NCBI RefSeq assembly: GCF_901933205.1
Contig: NC_044584.1
Location: 15,231,001 to 15,295,000, forward strand
DNA from: Camarhynchus parvulus
Lineage: Eukaryota; Chordata; Aves; Passeriformes; Thraupidae
Direction: 5' to 3'
Length of the DNA stretch: 64,000 bases
How positions within the stretch are numbered: position 1 is the first letter of the stretch; the number at the start of each line of letters is the position of its first letter. Made by a program: the position numbers and the translations under genes. Below, piece after piece: positions 25,881-39,500 of the stretch. Under the pieces are notes generated by a model, which was not told the DNA's origin, ran no database searches, and was given only the letters and a program-made list of their open reading frames with translations.

Positions 25881-27221
25881 GTTTGGATGGTTTTTAAAAC
25901 AGCTTTAAAAAAAAATAAAATTATAGCAGAGGAAACTAACTTGCAAAAGAAGTTACAGAAATAACAATTTGAGTTTATGTGGTAATATGATTTATAATAA
26001 AATTTAGAAATTGCTCTTGACATGGGAGCAGTTGAGCATGCCATAACAACCACACACTTTCTCAATTGAGATCAGCATGGTCTGATAAAAACAAGTCCTT
26101 TACATAGAGAAAGAATGAGCTCAGGAAAACAGCTAGGCAAAATAATAACCTTTAAGTTATGTACCCACAGGAGAAGTAGGAGGAAAAAAACCAGACACAA
26201 TCTCTCAGATAGCTGAGAAACAATTTGATTGTATTGCAGATCATTTGCAATACTTTGAAGAGAAGGTCATTTGGGCAATAGCGCTGTCAATGTATTGAAA
26301 GAATTAAGATGAACAAAGAATGCTGTTTTGCTATTCTTGTAAGGCACAGTTCTCCATTTGAAACTCCATCTGAAAAACATTCACTTGTAGCTGTTCACAG
26401 CTAATGCATCAGCAAAATCCTGCAGCAATAAACAACATGGAAGAGAAGATCAACCTCCCTCCCTTGAGAAGTGTTTTTGGTGGGTGCAGGGGAGGAGTCC
26501 CTTCAAAGGCTATTTAATACTCCAGTGCATTTATCACTTTGAGGAGGATTTAGTTTCTAATTTTCTAACTGTGGAGGTGCAGCTTTTCTCAAGCTGGGGA
26601 TATTCTTACTTAGCTATCTTCTCTGCTACATATTTCATCCAGAAATTCTGACTAGGCTACAACCTCAAGCCCTTTAAACACTGTGGCACTCAGGTGCCAG
26701 TTCCTGCTGCATAATCTGAAAGCAAAGCTGGTGCCCATACCAAGAAGTAGATCCACGAGAATCTGGATTTTTATGAGCTCTACTGACTAATGCACACTGG
26801 GAAGATGCCTGCTTTTCTGGTTTGGGAGCTCTCAGTGTGTGCATGCGCACCAAGACACAGAGTTTAGTGCTGAGATACCCTGGGTGCTAAAGCAGCCACA
26901 CTCATCACCTTCATACCTGGAAAAAGGAATATTTACAGCTTCCTTTTCCAGACCTAATTTCTTCCCCATGGCCACATCAAAGAAGAAAGCAGCACTTTAA
27001 GTGCCAGTAGCACAAGGAATATCTCTCCAAACATGAATTCATTCCATGATGGACATAAACAAGTTCCTAGTGGTTATTAGAACACATTTTACCTAGCAAG
27101 TGGATGACCTGTGATCATATGAGGTTGGTTACTGTGGATCACAAAAGCGATTAATGCCTGTTACCCTTAAATCTGAATCCAGAAAATAACATCTTGAATT
27201 AAGAAGATACTAAAGTTAACC

Positions 27222-27340
27222 AGAGAATCATAATGTAGCTCAGACTGGAGGGGACCCTCAAGTTGTCATCATGATCCAATGTCCTGCTCAAACCAGAGGT
27301 AACTTCACTGTTGCATAAAATTGTTCAGCTTTGTTTCAGT
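27222..27340 (-). mobile_element. Old CR1 LINE tail fragment
   Basis: The plus strand reads agagaatcataatg, then agactggaggggaccctcaa, then atgatccaatgtcctgctca. This is the layout of the reverse complement of an avian CR1 3' end (tail, ggttggaagggacc-like block, then the tccaa block). It is clearly more diverged than the copies at 34266 and 57300. The right boundary is uncertain, since similarity fades after about 27306. Non-coding remnant. Confidence 0.7.
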
Positions 27341-30300
27341 TAAGTTTTAACTCCTCTGAGAATGAAGATAATTTCAGATTACTGCATATCCTAATAAAGC
27401 ACATAAAGTGTACAAACAGCCAAGGAATTTTAGCTAGAATTCATAAGTCAGAAGGTTTTTTCTGTGTAGTAGAAAAGTCTTTTTGACTAAAAGATTTGAC
27501 ACTATCCCACATTTGGTTTTAGGTGTCTATATTGTGCTTTCAGTCATTTACAAAAGGAGAAAAAGAAAATCATATCCTGTCTTAAGCTTCCAAATCTGCG
27601 CACACCTCTAATAATCTTATTTCATCAGATTCTCTTTATTTAGCTTTTAAAATTAGAGATTTGCTACCACCACATAAATCAGAAGTATCTATTTTCCTTT
27701 TGCAACTCATCAACAATTGGGTAAATCTGATGGAAATGGGCTTGTCTTGCCATTTTCTTTAGAAAATTATTTTGTAGACAAAGAAGCAGAAACCTTCTGC
27801 CATGCCATGAGTGCCTTTCCTAGAAAATGGAGGAAAGTCCTATTGAAGCTGCATAGAAATGATCCCATTATATGTGAACCGTTTAGAGCACAGTGGTTTC
27901 CTAACAATTAGAGCTTTATGTGTTTTGTTCACAGCTTATATAAAAATTCTCAATAGACTATTTGCCCTCGCCTTCTCCCACAGAAAGTTTGAAAAGACAT
28001 CAGTAAAGATTCTTTATGGCATCTAATTTATTCTCTTGAAATTACCTGCAATTCCTTAGTAAAAGAGACGTTTTCAAATGAATTATCTCTCTGCCAATTA
28101 CAACCTCTCTCATCATGTTCTGGCTCTGCAAGAGCACCAACATGACAACTTCTCCTAGCTAGGAAAAAAGGCAATGTGGTTTTTTTTTCTTATGGCAGTT
28201 TGATTTTGTTTCTAAATTCACAAGTCAGCCTTTGCGAGCTGTATTCAGAACTCAGGTAGAAGTGCTTTGTTTACAGTCCTCTGTAATACACCTTTGAAGA
28301 CCACAGAAGCGTGGAAATAGGGAGATGGTGGTGATCTCTCTCCCATAAAGCAGCTAATTACATGATCATCTTGAACTCTCTGAAGTCAATTACTGTAATT
28401 ACTGCAACTGTTCTGTTGTCATATTTCATTTGGAACAAAATTGTAGCATGAGAGAAAACTGCCAAATGTGGTGCTCCAGACTTTTCCCACTTTACAGAAG
28501 TGTGTTTAAAGTGAAAGCTGTGTCCAGCCCCTAAAGCACCCATGAGCTCGAGAGGCACAGGCCCTTGAGACAGTGATGGGAACCCCCGTGAAATGGAGTA
28601 AATTCAGCACAGGGACAAGGCTGCAGCAAGAACAGCTTTGCACAGAATCCCCTCACCCATTCCCTTCCACACCCTCCTGCCCAATGCAAACAGGACACAC
28701 TCAGCCATCGCTGCAGGCAAACACTGATCCCCAAAACAGAAAACCCCTCTGGAGAGAAACTTCTCCATCCTCAAGATGTTTTCAGGAGTTTGCTTGGCTT
28801 AAAAAGAGCTCGAATAAGTAAAACATTATAATACAAGGTTAAGCTCAGCTTCATCCTGATGGAACTATTTATCTGTCATACAAAGATAGGCATATTCTCC
28901 ATGGACTGCTTTTTTTAAGGGCACATACACAAGCTATTTTCTCACTACAGTGAGGATGTCCAAATAAATCTCTTACAGGCAAGTAATAGGAAATATTTCA
29001 GCTCCAGATGACTACACTCGACTATTTCCCAACCTTCAGGAAAGCCAGTGAATGTCTAAAAGCATTAGCACTTGGAAAAGAACAGAGAGAGAGAAGTTTA
29101 CAAAACACAGCAGTAACAGCCTCTGCATTAGCCCTGTGTTCTAACTTCAAGCACAAACTTCTCTAACACTCATTATCACACAAAATGTGCCACACTCTAT
29201 TGCAATTCTGAGTTTTGCTTCCTTGAAACAGGATACAGATGGTGATATAGGCAGTAATTTTTCTGTGCTTTAAGGCGCCATAAATATTTAAGCCTCTCTC
29301 CTGTAACTGCCTACCTCAGGAAAGGCTGAGCAGATTCTCCAAGGAGCAATACTGAAACAGATCAACTGTGAGCCCTGCTGAGGGACCTGCAAGCTGCATT
29401 TTGATTTTAGCACAGCTGTGGTCACTGGAAGTTTGCTGGGACATAGGGCCTGGCAAAAACTCTTTCACAGAGCTTCCTTTGTGCCCCATCAAGCCCTCTA
29501 AGCACTGATCCTTATTCAGGAATAACAGGACCTCCCAGGATAACTGGGTCAGACCAGCACAGGCTGGGCCAGGGCAGACATTTGGATTTGACGCTGCTCA
29601 CCTTCAGCATGTCAGACCTGCTCCAGTCAATGCAAACAGAGAGCAGGGCTGAAACCCTTCTTGTGCCGCAGTTCACTTATTCCTGTCTTCATGTGCAGCA
29701 AGTGTGTCAGTCAGGCAGGATGAGGCAATAGATGTCAGCAGGCCTTCATTTGCAGATAGCATTGTCCAAGACTAATGAAAAACTTTGTTTTGTAAGGAAT
29801 TATGAAAGGAAATCTCAAAACAGATAAGGGGTTGTTTTTGTGCTGACGCCAAGCAATTCAGGATTTCATGCTTAAAGTCTCAAAGATAACACAAAATATT
29901 GAGGGAAAAAAAAATCAGAACCATTGCAAATTAACAAATTCTGTCTGTAATGTTAAATGAGGTAGGCAGAATTATCACTTTTCCCAAGAAGACTCAGGAA
30001 CTTCATCTGTCTTTTTCTACTACTTTCTGACACTGTCCTTTTCCATATCGCTCTTTTGACATCACCTAACTGCTAAAGAGAGCATGAGAACAGCTAAAGA
30101 CAATGCAGCACTTTTATACTGATATGCATGATAGAATAAATAGTTTTCATTCCACAGACTTAAATGTATTCCATGTTCTCACAATGCCTACTTAATAGTT
30201 TTGGGACTGTGTGTGTGTTTCCCTTAAAAGAGGAAAGCAGAATGCACTACATCATTTTTTCTCCTCCTGGATCTAATTATTCTCTAATTTAAATGCAAAG

Positions 30301-33300
30301 GCCAATCCAGGTTGCTCCTGAGACACTGTGGGACTCTATTAGGATCTCTTACATTAAGACTTTTTATGATAACGATTATATGATAAAGAGCATCTGGAGT
30401 CTAACCCAATATTAACACTATTTCTTAAAGGTATAACCCTATTTTTTCACAATTTAACACTCACCTTGGCTGCACTTACACAGCCTGGCTTAACGGAACA
30501 GGATTTTTTCTTCCCAGGAGACTGTATCAGTTATGACAATATCAGAAAAGCCTGGTGTAGGAACAACACCAACATTAACATCCACTAAACACAAAATTCT
30601 GCATCTTGACTTGAGCTAATTCCCTCCTGTTCCAGTATCTCCTACACAGAAATGACCTCCTATTTTGCTTATGTAATTTGAAAACTAATATCACTAAAAC
30701 CTTGAGACAGCCCCAGAGAGAATTCCCCAGCACATGTGCTGGAGCACAGCATCACATTGCAGCCCTCCCTAAAACCTCCACGCCAGGCAGGGAGACACTG
30801 AGGAGAATTGTAAAATTGACACAGCAGAGCATCCTTTGTGGGAACCTTCCAGCTATCCTGCTGAGAGCTGAGCATTTCCACAACCTCAGAAATCAGGGAG
30901 ACTGCTGGAATGTGGGAAAGGTGAGGTCCTGCTTTCATTAACAGATTCCCAAGAGTGTGAGACCTGAAACACCACACTTTGTTGCTGACTATCAGTTGGG
31001 CTTTCACTCTGCTCTACTGTATTACAATTCAAGGGAAAAGGATTCTGCTACATTAAGAACAATCTCAATTTTTTATTTATAAGTAGGAAAAAATGCCAGA
31101 ATTATGATAAGGTTATGATCTTCTTCTGCACACAAGTAGCTTACAGATAAAGAAACAAAACATTCAAAGAAGGCAATGAAAGACAAAACCCAGGATTTTC
31201 ACCTGCAGTGTTCAAAGTCCCAAAGGTTCATTGATTTATCCACAATTTGCTTCTTTCCATAATTCTCTCATATATTTCATGCCACTGCCCAGGTATCTAT
31301 CTATGTACCTACCCAATTAACGGAGACGAGCACTTAGAAGATTAGATTTTGAAAGATCCAACTTCAAAAAGAGCTTGAAACACAGTTTTTACTCTAGATA
31401 ATTGAAAGGGGCTAACCCTTACTCTTTTTTCAAGTGTAGTACAAACTTTTTGTTTCTCTTTTTGATGAAATATTAAACACATATATGAAGGAAAGTATCA
31501 GGAATATGAAAACGCTTTAAGAATTTTTTTTCTAATCATTAGATTATACAACTTTAATAATTGTATTACACTACCACACTACTGCAATTGCACCATAGCG
31601 ATAAAGAAATCAGCAGGCTTAAAGAAAACAAAGCCACCTCGCATTTTCCCATGCTGAGTTATTTGTTAAAGCGTTTCATTTGAGTCTTTTTGTTTTACCA
31701 CTCAACCAGCAATCTACGCATCTATACCCCACCTGCTATATCAACATAAAATTATCACAAACAGAACAGTTCCACTGATTACCTAGTACAGTGTCCATAT
31801 AGGAAAGCAAAGTGTTTTTTCCCATCACTGTAGATCTAAGATGAGTTCCAAAGCCCACAGGCTACTCTACAAAGAGAAAAACCACTTTCCAGTCTGAGAT
31901 AGAGTTTCAATCTATAATTAATGTACACAAACGCCTCATTATTTCTGCAGAGACATGCAGAAGACATTTTAACTGCACATTTTTAACCAAGTATAGCCTA
32001 CTAGCCACCAAACTGAAGCACAACAGCAAGAAACTTCTGTCCTCAGTGTTCTGAAAATGCTCACTGAGGCCACCCCTAATAAAGGAACCTAGATGAGTAT
32101 TTTCTGCCATGAGTCTCTTGTTTCATGGTGCCTTTTCCAATTCTCTTGATGTAAAACTAATTCTCCTGGTCTCAGGTTCATGTTCCATATTTGCACTTAT
32201 GTTCAGTGAGTGAAACCAATAATACCCATTTTGGTTATTGTTCTAATGTTTTGTGAGCCTTTTCATCTCTTCCCAAGAAATTACACATAACTGGGAAGGA
32301 GAAAGACCAGTAATCTCTTAAGAATGCTTTCAGAGGCTAAAAGCTATCACAGAGACAAAGACTACAAAAAATTACTAAAATAAAATGTAAAATTCTAGTA
32401 TCTTTTCACTCAAATCAGCAGAATAAATTTTATTGGTTTATAGGTCTAACTTATTCACTCGGTTTAGAATATTTCCATAGTCCAAGATAGTGACAGGAAA
32501 GAAAAAAAAACCCAAAACCCTAAGCATCCTTACAATATCTGACCATCATTTAGCTGCAGCTGTTCTCTAGAGAAATTAATGTAGCCTCAAGAAAAACAAG
32601 AGTGCTCAAATTTATGTTACAGGTATTCTTTGCTTTCCAAAGTGAGAGCAGAACATTAAATGTGACTCTATAAAACCAATAGCCAAAGTTGCATTGCTTC
32701 TTAGAGAACGAGGATGGAATTTTGCACTGGAAAAGGAAAAAACACACTTTTATACCTTCCGATTTTTCATTCCACCAGATGTCAAAATGAATATAAGAAT
32801 CTTTCAGAAGCCAGTTTTAACATATAACTAAATTGAAGCCCCGGGGATGGAAGTAGGCCAAGGACCAGCATTATTAGTTTTATTTTTAGTTAAATCACAT
32901 TTTTGATAGGATTTCCTGACACTGAAAATTTGGATTCTTAGATATGCTTTATATGTGACTTGTCTGCTCACTCTGATATTTACGTAAACCACTTTAAAAA
33001 AAGAAAATTTAGAATTTTAAAATTAAAAAATTCTTATGCTAAAAAATTAGAATAAGCAATTGATCTATGATTTACATTGTACTATTAGGCCAGTCTTTAC
33101 AAATATTATAAGAAATACACTGAGAAAAATTCTCAATATGCCCATTATAATCCAGGTGATTAAGGATGCACTATTCCACTGCCACCTATAGTTATAGACA
33201 ATCTGCTTCCCTGCATTGTCCAGGAGCTGGTTGATGGTCTTTGACTGCATTCCTATCCTTAGGATTGATCAAATATCTGACACAAAAAACCCCAGATCTA

Positions 33301-34265
33301 GTTAATTTAACCAAATGCTTCCTAACTTTGTGATTATTGTTGTTTTCATACTGTGCAGTTTCATGAAACAAAACACACCTATGCTTGTGTGATTTTGGGT
33401 CAGGATTTTTGAGTGGAGGAAAACCAAAGAAATCAGAATATCAGCTCTGTCATTCAGGATTCAAAATTGCCAGTGTAAAGCATCTGAAACTCTTTACATG
33501 GTATGGTGATATTCACAGGCAGAAAATCTCAGAGAAGTTTTGATATTCTTTTACTTGAAATGCTGGTTATTTTTAACATTCGCTTTTTCAACAGTTTGTT
33601 CTTTCCTGCATACAATAAACTGCAAGGTCATCTAATTCAAGAATCAATTGTCAATGTTCTTGAAAAATTTTAAGGGGCTTTTTTAATGTCTTCACTTTAA
33701 TCCTGCCTGCATAGGGAAGAATGACAAAACCTGGAGAATCCCTTCCCAAAGGAAAGAAAAGCCAAAACAAGGAGAAGTGCTGTGAAAGGCAGAGCCTCTG
33801 GCTCAGAGTCTGGTACATCCTTCAGGCAGCCAAGGGAAATCTGCATTCCCATACATGGCTGGGGACAGGCAGGCACAGCCTTCAGTTTCTCGGCCAGTCA
33901 AGGTAAGAGAAATCTCTTTCCAATTGCACACCCTTAGGAGTGCGGCCAGTGCTTCATCTTTGCAGCGCCCTACACAAGACATTCTCCAGGATTTGTCATT
34001 TCTGACAGTTTCCCATCACAAGTGGCACATGGACAGAGTTCTGGGCTGGAAAGAGACAAGATCAACTCTACTTTAGAGGGCAAAATCAAAGTCCATGTTT
34101 AAGGAGTGATTACACTGTACTGAAGGTAGAGCCAAAAGTATCTCTTTGGTTTTTTGTTAGCAAGTTACCAGCTGATTTCACAGGATCAGACCTCAGAATT
34201 CCATGACAATCCCTCTCTCATGTTCCTGCCTGCACGTCCCTTCACAGCCCACAACCTTTTGGGGA
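27341..34265. other. Unassigned non-coding sequence
   Basis: About 6.9 kb with no recognised exon, RNA gene or repeat. Open frames reach only 112 codons (30669-31007 minus, overlapped by 87 codons plus). A motif actgggtcagaccag near 29546 recalls an old CR1 3' end but is too short to call. Confidence 0.55.
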
Positions 34266-34693
34266 AACAATCACCGATTTGCTCAGGTTGGAAAAGCCCT
34301 CTGAGGCCACGAGCCCACCCAGCACTGCCAAGGCCGCCACAAACCCGTGTCTCAGCGTCACATCCACTCTTCTTTTAAAACCCTGCAGGGATGACAACCC
34401 CACCACCTCTCTGGGAAGCCTGTGCCCATGGTTGATAACCTGTTTGGTGAGGAAATATTTCCTAATAGCCAATCTGAACCTCCCCAGGCAAATCTTGAGG
34501 CCATTTCCTCTTGTCCTATCACTTGATACAAGAGTCAGACCTACACCTCACCTACCACCTCCTCTCAGGGAGTTTTGGGGAAGGATAAGGTCTCCCCCAG
34601 CCCCCTTTTCCCCAGGCTAAAGAGCTCCAGCCTGCTCAGCCACTCCTCATTAAACTTGTGCTCCAGACCCTTCACTGGCAGCACTGCCCTTAT
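34266..34693 (-). mobile_element. CR1 LINE fragment, reverse orientation
   Basis: About 430 bp of CR1 3' sequence lies on the minus strand. On the plus strand one reads, in order, a decayed tail (aacaatcaccgattt), caggttggaaaagccctctg, accacctctctgggaagcctg, ggccatttcctcttgtccta, and ccaggctaaagagctccagc, all in the order expected for the reverse complement of the CR1 3' region. It includes the end of the reverse transcriptase reading frame and the 3' UTR, but frames are broken. The copy is 5' truncated at about 34693. It retains recognisable blocks throughout, so it is younger than the fragment at 27222. Confidence 0.92.
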
Positions 34694-36442
34694 ATAACAA
34701 GAAACTCTGAAAAAAGATACATATTTATTAAAATCTAAAGGGATCATTAGACCATTTTAGCCTGACCTTTCATATGCCATGTCAAATATTTTTCACCAGT
34801 TGCTCCTGCACTGGGGCTTAATAACTACTTTTTTGATTAAAACAGGCCATCTAGTAGCTGCATACATGGAAAAAACTGAGCAGCTCTATGAAGTGATAGC
34901 AGTGCTTGAACAGTTAGTGAGCCTTGTTGTTACAGCTGTGATTTATTTCTACTCAGTCTTTCCAGTTTTAATGACAACTCCAGTTTCCATAGCCCTGTGC
35001 TTCAGTGTAAGTAGAGGTTTCCAAAACAAAAATTCATTTAGGACCACAAAGTAAATGCTACTGCTGTAAAGTTGAACACCTTTTGACACATGGTTAAAAG
35101 TACCAGTGGGATGGAGCAGCTTTGGGTAGTTGCAGTCAACTCCAGGAATTTTCATTTCTTACTACATGGGATTACTCCTGTGAATGGCAAATGCCTGATG
35201 ATCCTCTAAGGACTCAAGCTGAACGTGCATGCATAGCCCTCATGCACAGAGCATGGCTCCTGCTTGTGGACACCATCATTCTGGTGCAGATTTAGGCAAT
35301 TTATGCTGTGGGACATCTCCAAAGCTGCTGGAGACCACCACAGAGACTCATTCTCATCACCCTATAATCCTGTCAGATCTACTCTGCCCTCTAACAATAC
35401 TACAGAAAATCCTGTTGTTGTTTGGTCTTGCCTTTATTAGACCCTAAAATACAAAACCATTTTGTGTATTGAGAAAACTTTTTTCTTTGTATGTTGTTTA
35501 TCCAATTTTAAAATAAATGAAAACTATGTTAGAGTAGTGTGGTGCACTTCTTCATTTTCTGGTTGGGCAGCAATTTTCACAGCTAAGACTTTTATTTCAC
35601 ATTAGCACACAGAGAACAGCTCTCATGCAGTCAGTGCTCTGCAAAATTGGGGAACGGATTTTTAAGCATGGTCAAGCAAAGTCCAAAACCCAAGACTGCT
35701 GCACATTTTCTATATGAGGGTTTATCACTTGTGTGTGTGCCTTTCCATGCCAGTGGTGGGCAAAAAGGGTTAACAAGCAGCAATCATGTAAAGGAAGGAC
35801 TTGCACTAAATAATGCTCTATAAAGACCACACACAGGGCTTTAGGTGAAGGAAGGTTTTACAGATAAGAGCTAAATACTCAACAACTTAAAAACCTTCAG
35901 CCAGCAGGTCTAAAAATGAAAAGCAAAAATTAAAAAAACACAAACACCAGGTTAATGAACTTTTCCTCAGTGAAACTAACAGCCAGTTCATTCAGATATT
36001 TACCTTTCCCTTATGGAAACAGTGGCTGACAAGTTCTCCCACAGCTGAAGAGGTGCTCCTCAACTGCCTCTAACCCACAAATTAGACTGGCACGGGGGAT
36101 TAATGAACAAAGATGTGATCAAAGCCCTGTTGGTACATCCACAGAGCTTCCCTACACACATCTGAAGGGTTTACTCCAGGTACCACAAAAAGGACTGCTG
36201 ACAGAAGTACTTGTCCTCTCCAAGCCAGTCACTACCAAAGCACTGTGGGGTGCAAGATTAGAAAGGACAGCAGAGGACGTTCCTGAGAGGCCCAGGGAAC
36301 AGCAACATCTGTGAGGAAGAAATCCAGTCAGGAAGGGAAAATATTTGTTTGACACTGGGAGTAGAAGAAGAACCATCAAAGCTGCTTGAACCAATTTCTC
36401 ATCATTAACAAACTATACTCAGGAAACAAAGGTTTATATCAT

Positions 36443-36501
36443 AAATCATGGACATCATAAGAAATCATGGACATCCCATTTTCTTTGGAAATCATGGATA
36501 T
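36443..36501. repeat. Three copies of aaatcatggacat
   Basis: Copies lie at 36443-36455, 36462-36474 and 36489-36501, the last reading aaatcatggatat. The spacing is uneven (19 and 27 bases between starts), so this is a local duplication rather than a regular tandem array. Confidence 0.85.
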
Positions 36502-39500
36502 GCAAATAAAATGGGGTTCCATAGGACATTCAGAGGTCCTGCAAGCACACCACTTCTCCCTGACATTTATCTATTCCTGTAGAACTTGTAGTGACAGAGA
36601 ATTCCTGGTTGGTAATCTATTTCATTGCTTCTTTATCCTTAAAATTAGGGGGTTTCCCCAATGTCTGGGCTGATACTTCCTTGCAAAAATTTACTGCTTT
36701 GCCATCTAAGTACAACCCAGACTATTCCTTTCCCTTTCCAGTACCTTTTTATCTATTTGAACACTGTTCTTGTGTACTCTTCAGACTTGACAGTTCAAAA
36801 TAAAAGCAGTCCTTGCTTACAAACAAGCTCCCATAAAGGCAACTCAGCATTCTAGTGCAGCACACATGGTCAAAGAATAAATAAATAATAAAGACATTTG
36901 TCCAGCCATGTCTCCTGGTGATTCTGCAGGGGTCTCATGCACCTTGGAGGGTGATGTTTTATTGTGGCATCAGGCATGTAATTCAGAATTATTGATACCA
37001 ACAAGATGCTAAAGCCATTGGGTGCTAAAGGCACCTGGAAATGTCTGTGACACCCTTCACACCTCAGCTCTGCTGGCTGTCCTGTCTCTTTGCTTGAACA
37101 TGGACAGCAAAACAGAAAAGTCTTTTCAGCTCACCCACAGCAGGGCTACAAGCAAACCATGCTCTCCTTGCCCTGCTCCTCCCAGTGTCTGCTCCCACAG
37201 GGCAGGAGCACATCCCTGCAGCTCCAGGGAAATGAGGGAACACACACAGGAGCCAGGGAGAAGCTGTGATCCCTGGCAGGGGGCTCTGCTGAGGGGTGGC
37301 ACCAAAATCATGAATTATTCAAATGCTTTGTCCATCAGGGCCTAACACCATCTCATTTTCTTCTCTCTCTAACACCAAGAATGTCAAACTACCCATTACT
37401 TAAAATATTCCCAGAGCTTACAGAATTACTAAAAATATCTGATTGAATGCACTATCAGATTATTCATTCTCCAGTTGAAAAAATATTCAAAAAGAACCTT
37501 TATGACCAAAATAAAAACTTTCTTCTTTTCATGCTTTACATCTAAAAAATTAATTGAATATAGCCTTTGTTTTCTGCTTCTCATGTTTATTTGCTCTTTT
37601 GCTTAAGATTTTATTTCTGTTTCACCTTCTATCAAGATGGACATTAAAATGTGGTCTGAGGTAAAATTTAATATGCACAATAAAATTTATCATGTACCTG
37701 AACAAAAAGTCACTGCACCAAAAACGGTCCAGTCCAGCAGTTTTCTAAATGATGTAGGAGAAAAATAATGGGGCAGAGTAGCAGAAGCCTGACCCTATTC
37801 CCATAAGACTGTAAGATTTATCACCTACATAAGCAGAATGCTACAGAAAAGAGATCTATTGACCACAGCAATAACTCACAGCCCAGTAAAGCTAGCTGAG
37901 ATGCTAGGCTGGTATTTGCTGATAGTACCTTTATTATGTGGCACTCAGATTTTTTTTTTTTTTTAAATAGCTCTGCTCAACAAGTTACTGTTTTTAATAT
38001 TATGTACCACCTACTCTTTTTTAGACCAGCCACTTATTTACAGTACTGTTATTGAGGCGAGGGGGGAGCTGCAGGGAAGGATTTATAGGAGTGAGGATTT
38101 ACTGGTTGAATTGAAAACTGTGTTGTCGCAATTGTGGATTTCAGGAGAGGGGGAGCTACAGGCACATGCTATCCTGGTATAACAGAAATATTACTCAGAC
38201 AGAAATATGTTTGCATAATGCCCTGTATTTGAATAGAATATTTACTGGGGAAATGAAAAAAAAAAAAAAAGCAGAAAACTGCTATCACTTGCAATGTGTG
38301 GATTGAATTTTTGCCCTTTTGTGTAGATGCATGGAAGTGCTCAGTTGGCTTTGTTTAGCAGAGCATTTCTTCAAGGGCTTGCAGAGCAAGGGTCCAAGGT
38401 CCCTAAGTCATGCTCCAACACTAGAAGGTGACACAGGGGCACTGTCACAGGAGGAGTTGGTGTCAGAGCCCTGAGTGCAGTGCTCTGGGCTCTGCTGCTG
38501 CCAGGCTGGCTCCAGTGCTGAGAGAAGCTGGCACTGCCACCTTGAACTCAGGCCATCAGTCCTTGACTTCCACCTGGGCTCCTCCTGTGCCTGCCCCTGG
38601 GGAGCCCCACAGGCCAGACCCCAACCACAGAGTATGCACCCTAACCCATCCCTAGGATTATCCCAGAGAAATGGGATTTTCTTCCCTCAGACTTCACCTC
38701 CAGTGTAGCTATTTTAGCCCAGCAAGAGAGTAAAACAAACAATGGACTGAAGAAACAGCCCGACTCTCCATTCCCTTCTCCATCTTCAGATATGCTTCCT
38801 GTATTCTCTCAGGATTTAAAAGAAAATGTAATGCTATTTGGAAGTCCTAACCAATCACAAGTTGTACTAATGGTAAACCAAACATCTGTTCGGTTTTTTT
38901 TAAAAGTTACTTCAATTATTTGAGCAAGTACCAAATACTACAGAATCCTAACAGAAAGAGCAGCAGCTTTATTTATCCAAAAAGATTCTTAGAGTTAGCT
39001 GCATGAAAATATGCTGTCACCAAATCACAACTGAGACACACTCTAAGCAAGGACAAAGACAGAAGTGTCAGCGGTTCAGTGGAACCTGAGTCCTGGATCC
39101 ATTCCTCAGCTTGTGCTCTGCTCTGAAGTTATTTTGCTTTTCTACAAGAAGCTCTACTTTCACTTTCCTTGAAACAGAGAAAAGCAGAGCAACAGGATGA
39201 AATAAGGAAAACTCCTGACTATCAAACGTAGACTACTTTCTAAATTAGGAACAACACCATTTTCATTTCTAGCATGGCCTGGTTACAGACATTTTGAATA
39301 CCTCACAAATGTTCTGTAAAGTTATCTTTACCATACGCCGGTAGTCCTCATCAAGAAACAAACCCCAGGCTCTACTCTCTGGAACTCTGAAGATCCACTT
39401 GACAACACAAGTCAGGTGTGTGAAAAGATCGATGCTCACTAAAGGGTGATGGGCAGCAAAGTAATGGCCCAGTTTTACTTTGGCTTATAACAACGTTTGA

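Larger units (their letters stand above)
15025..27221. other. Unassigned non-coding sequence
   Basis: No exon, RNA gene or clear transposon was seen in these 12 kb. Low-complexity tracts occur at 16092-16156 (G/T) and 25859-25880 (poly-T). A short dyad and direct repeat sits at 15390-15442. The longest frame, 23458-23970 plus (170 codons), overlaps minus-strand frames of 68 and 72 codons and resembles nothing I know. Old repeats may be present below what can be recognised by eye. Confidence 0.55.

Noticed and set aside
29540..29580. Possible ancient CR1 3' end (actgggtcagaccag)
   Set aside because: About 15 matching bases with no further support on either side.
33721..33906. Possible exon with a cagtcaaggtaag donor-like end
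   Set aside because: The donor-like site is present but the frame has no known similarity, and I find no acceptor or partner exon. A single GTAAG is common by chance.
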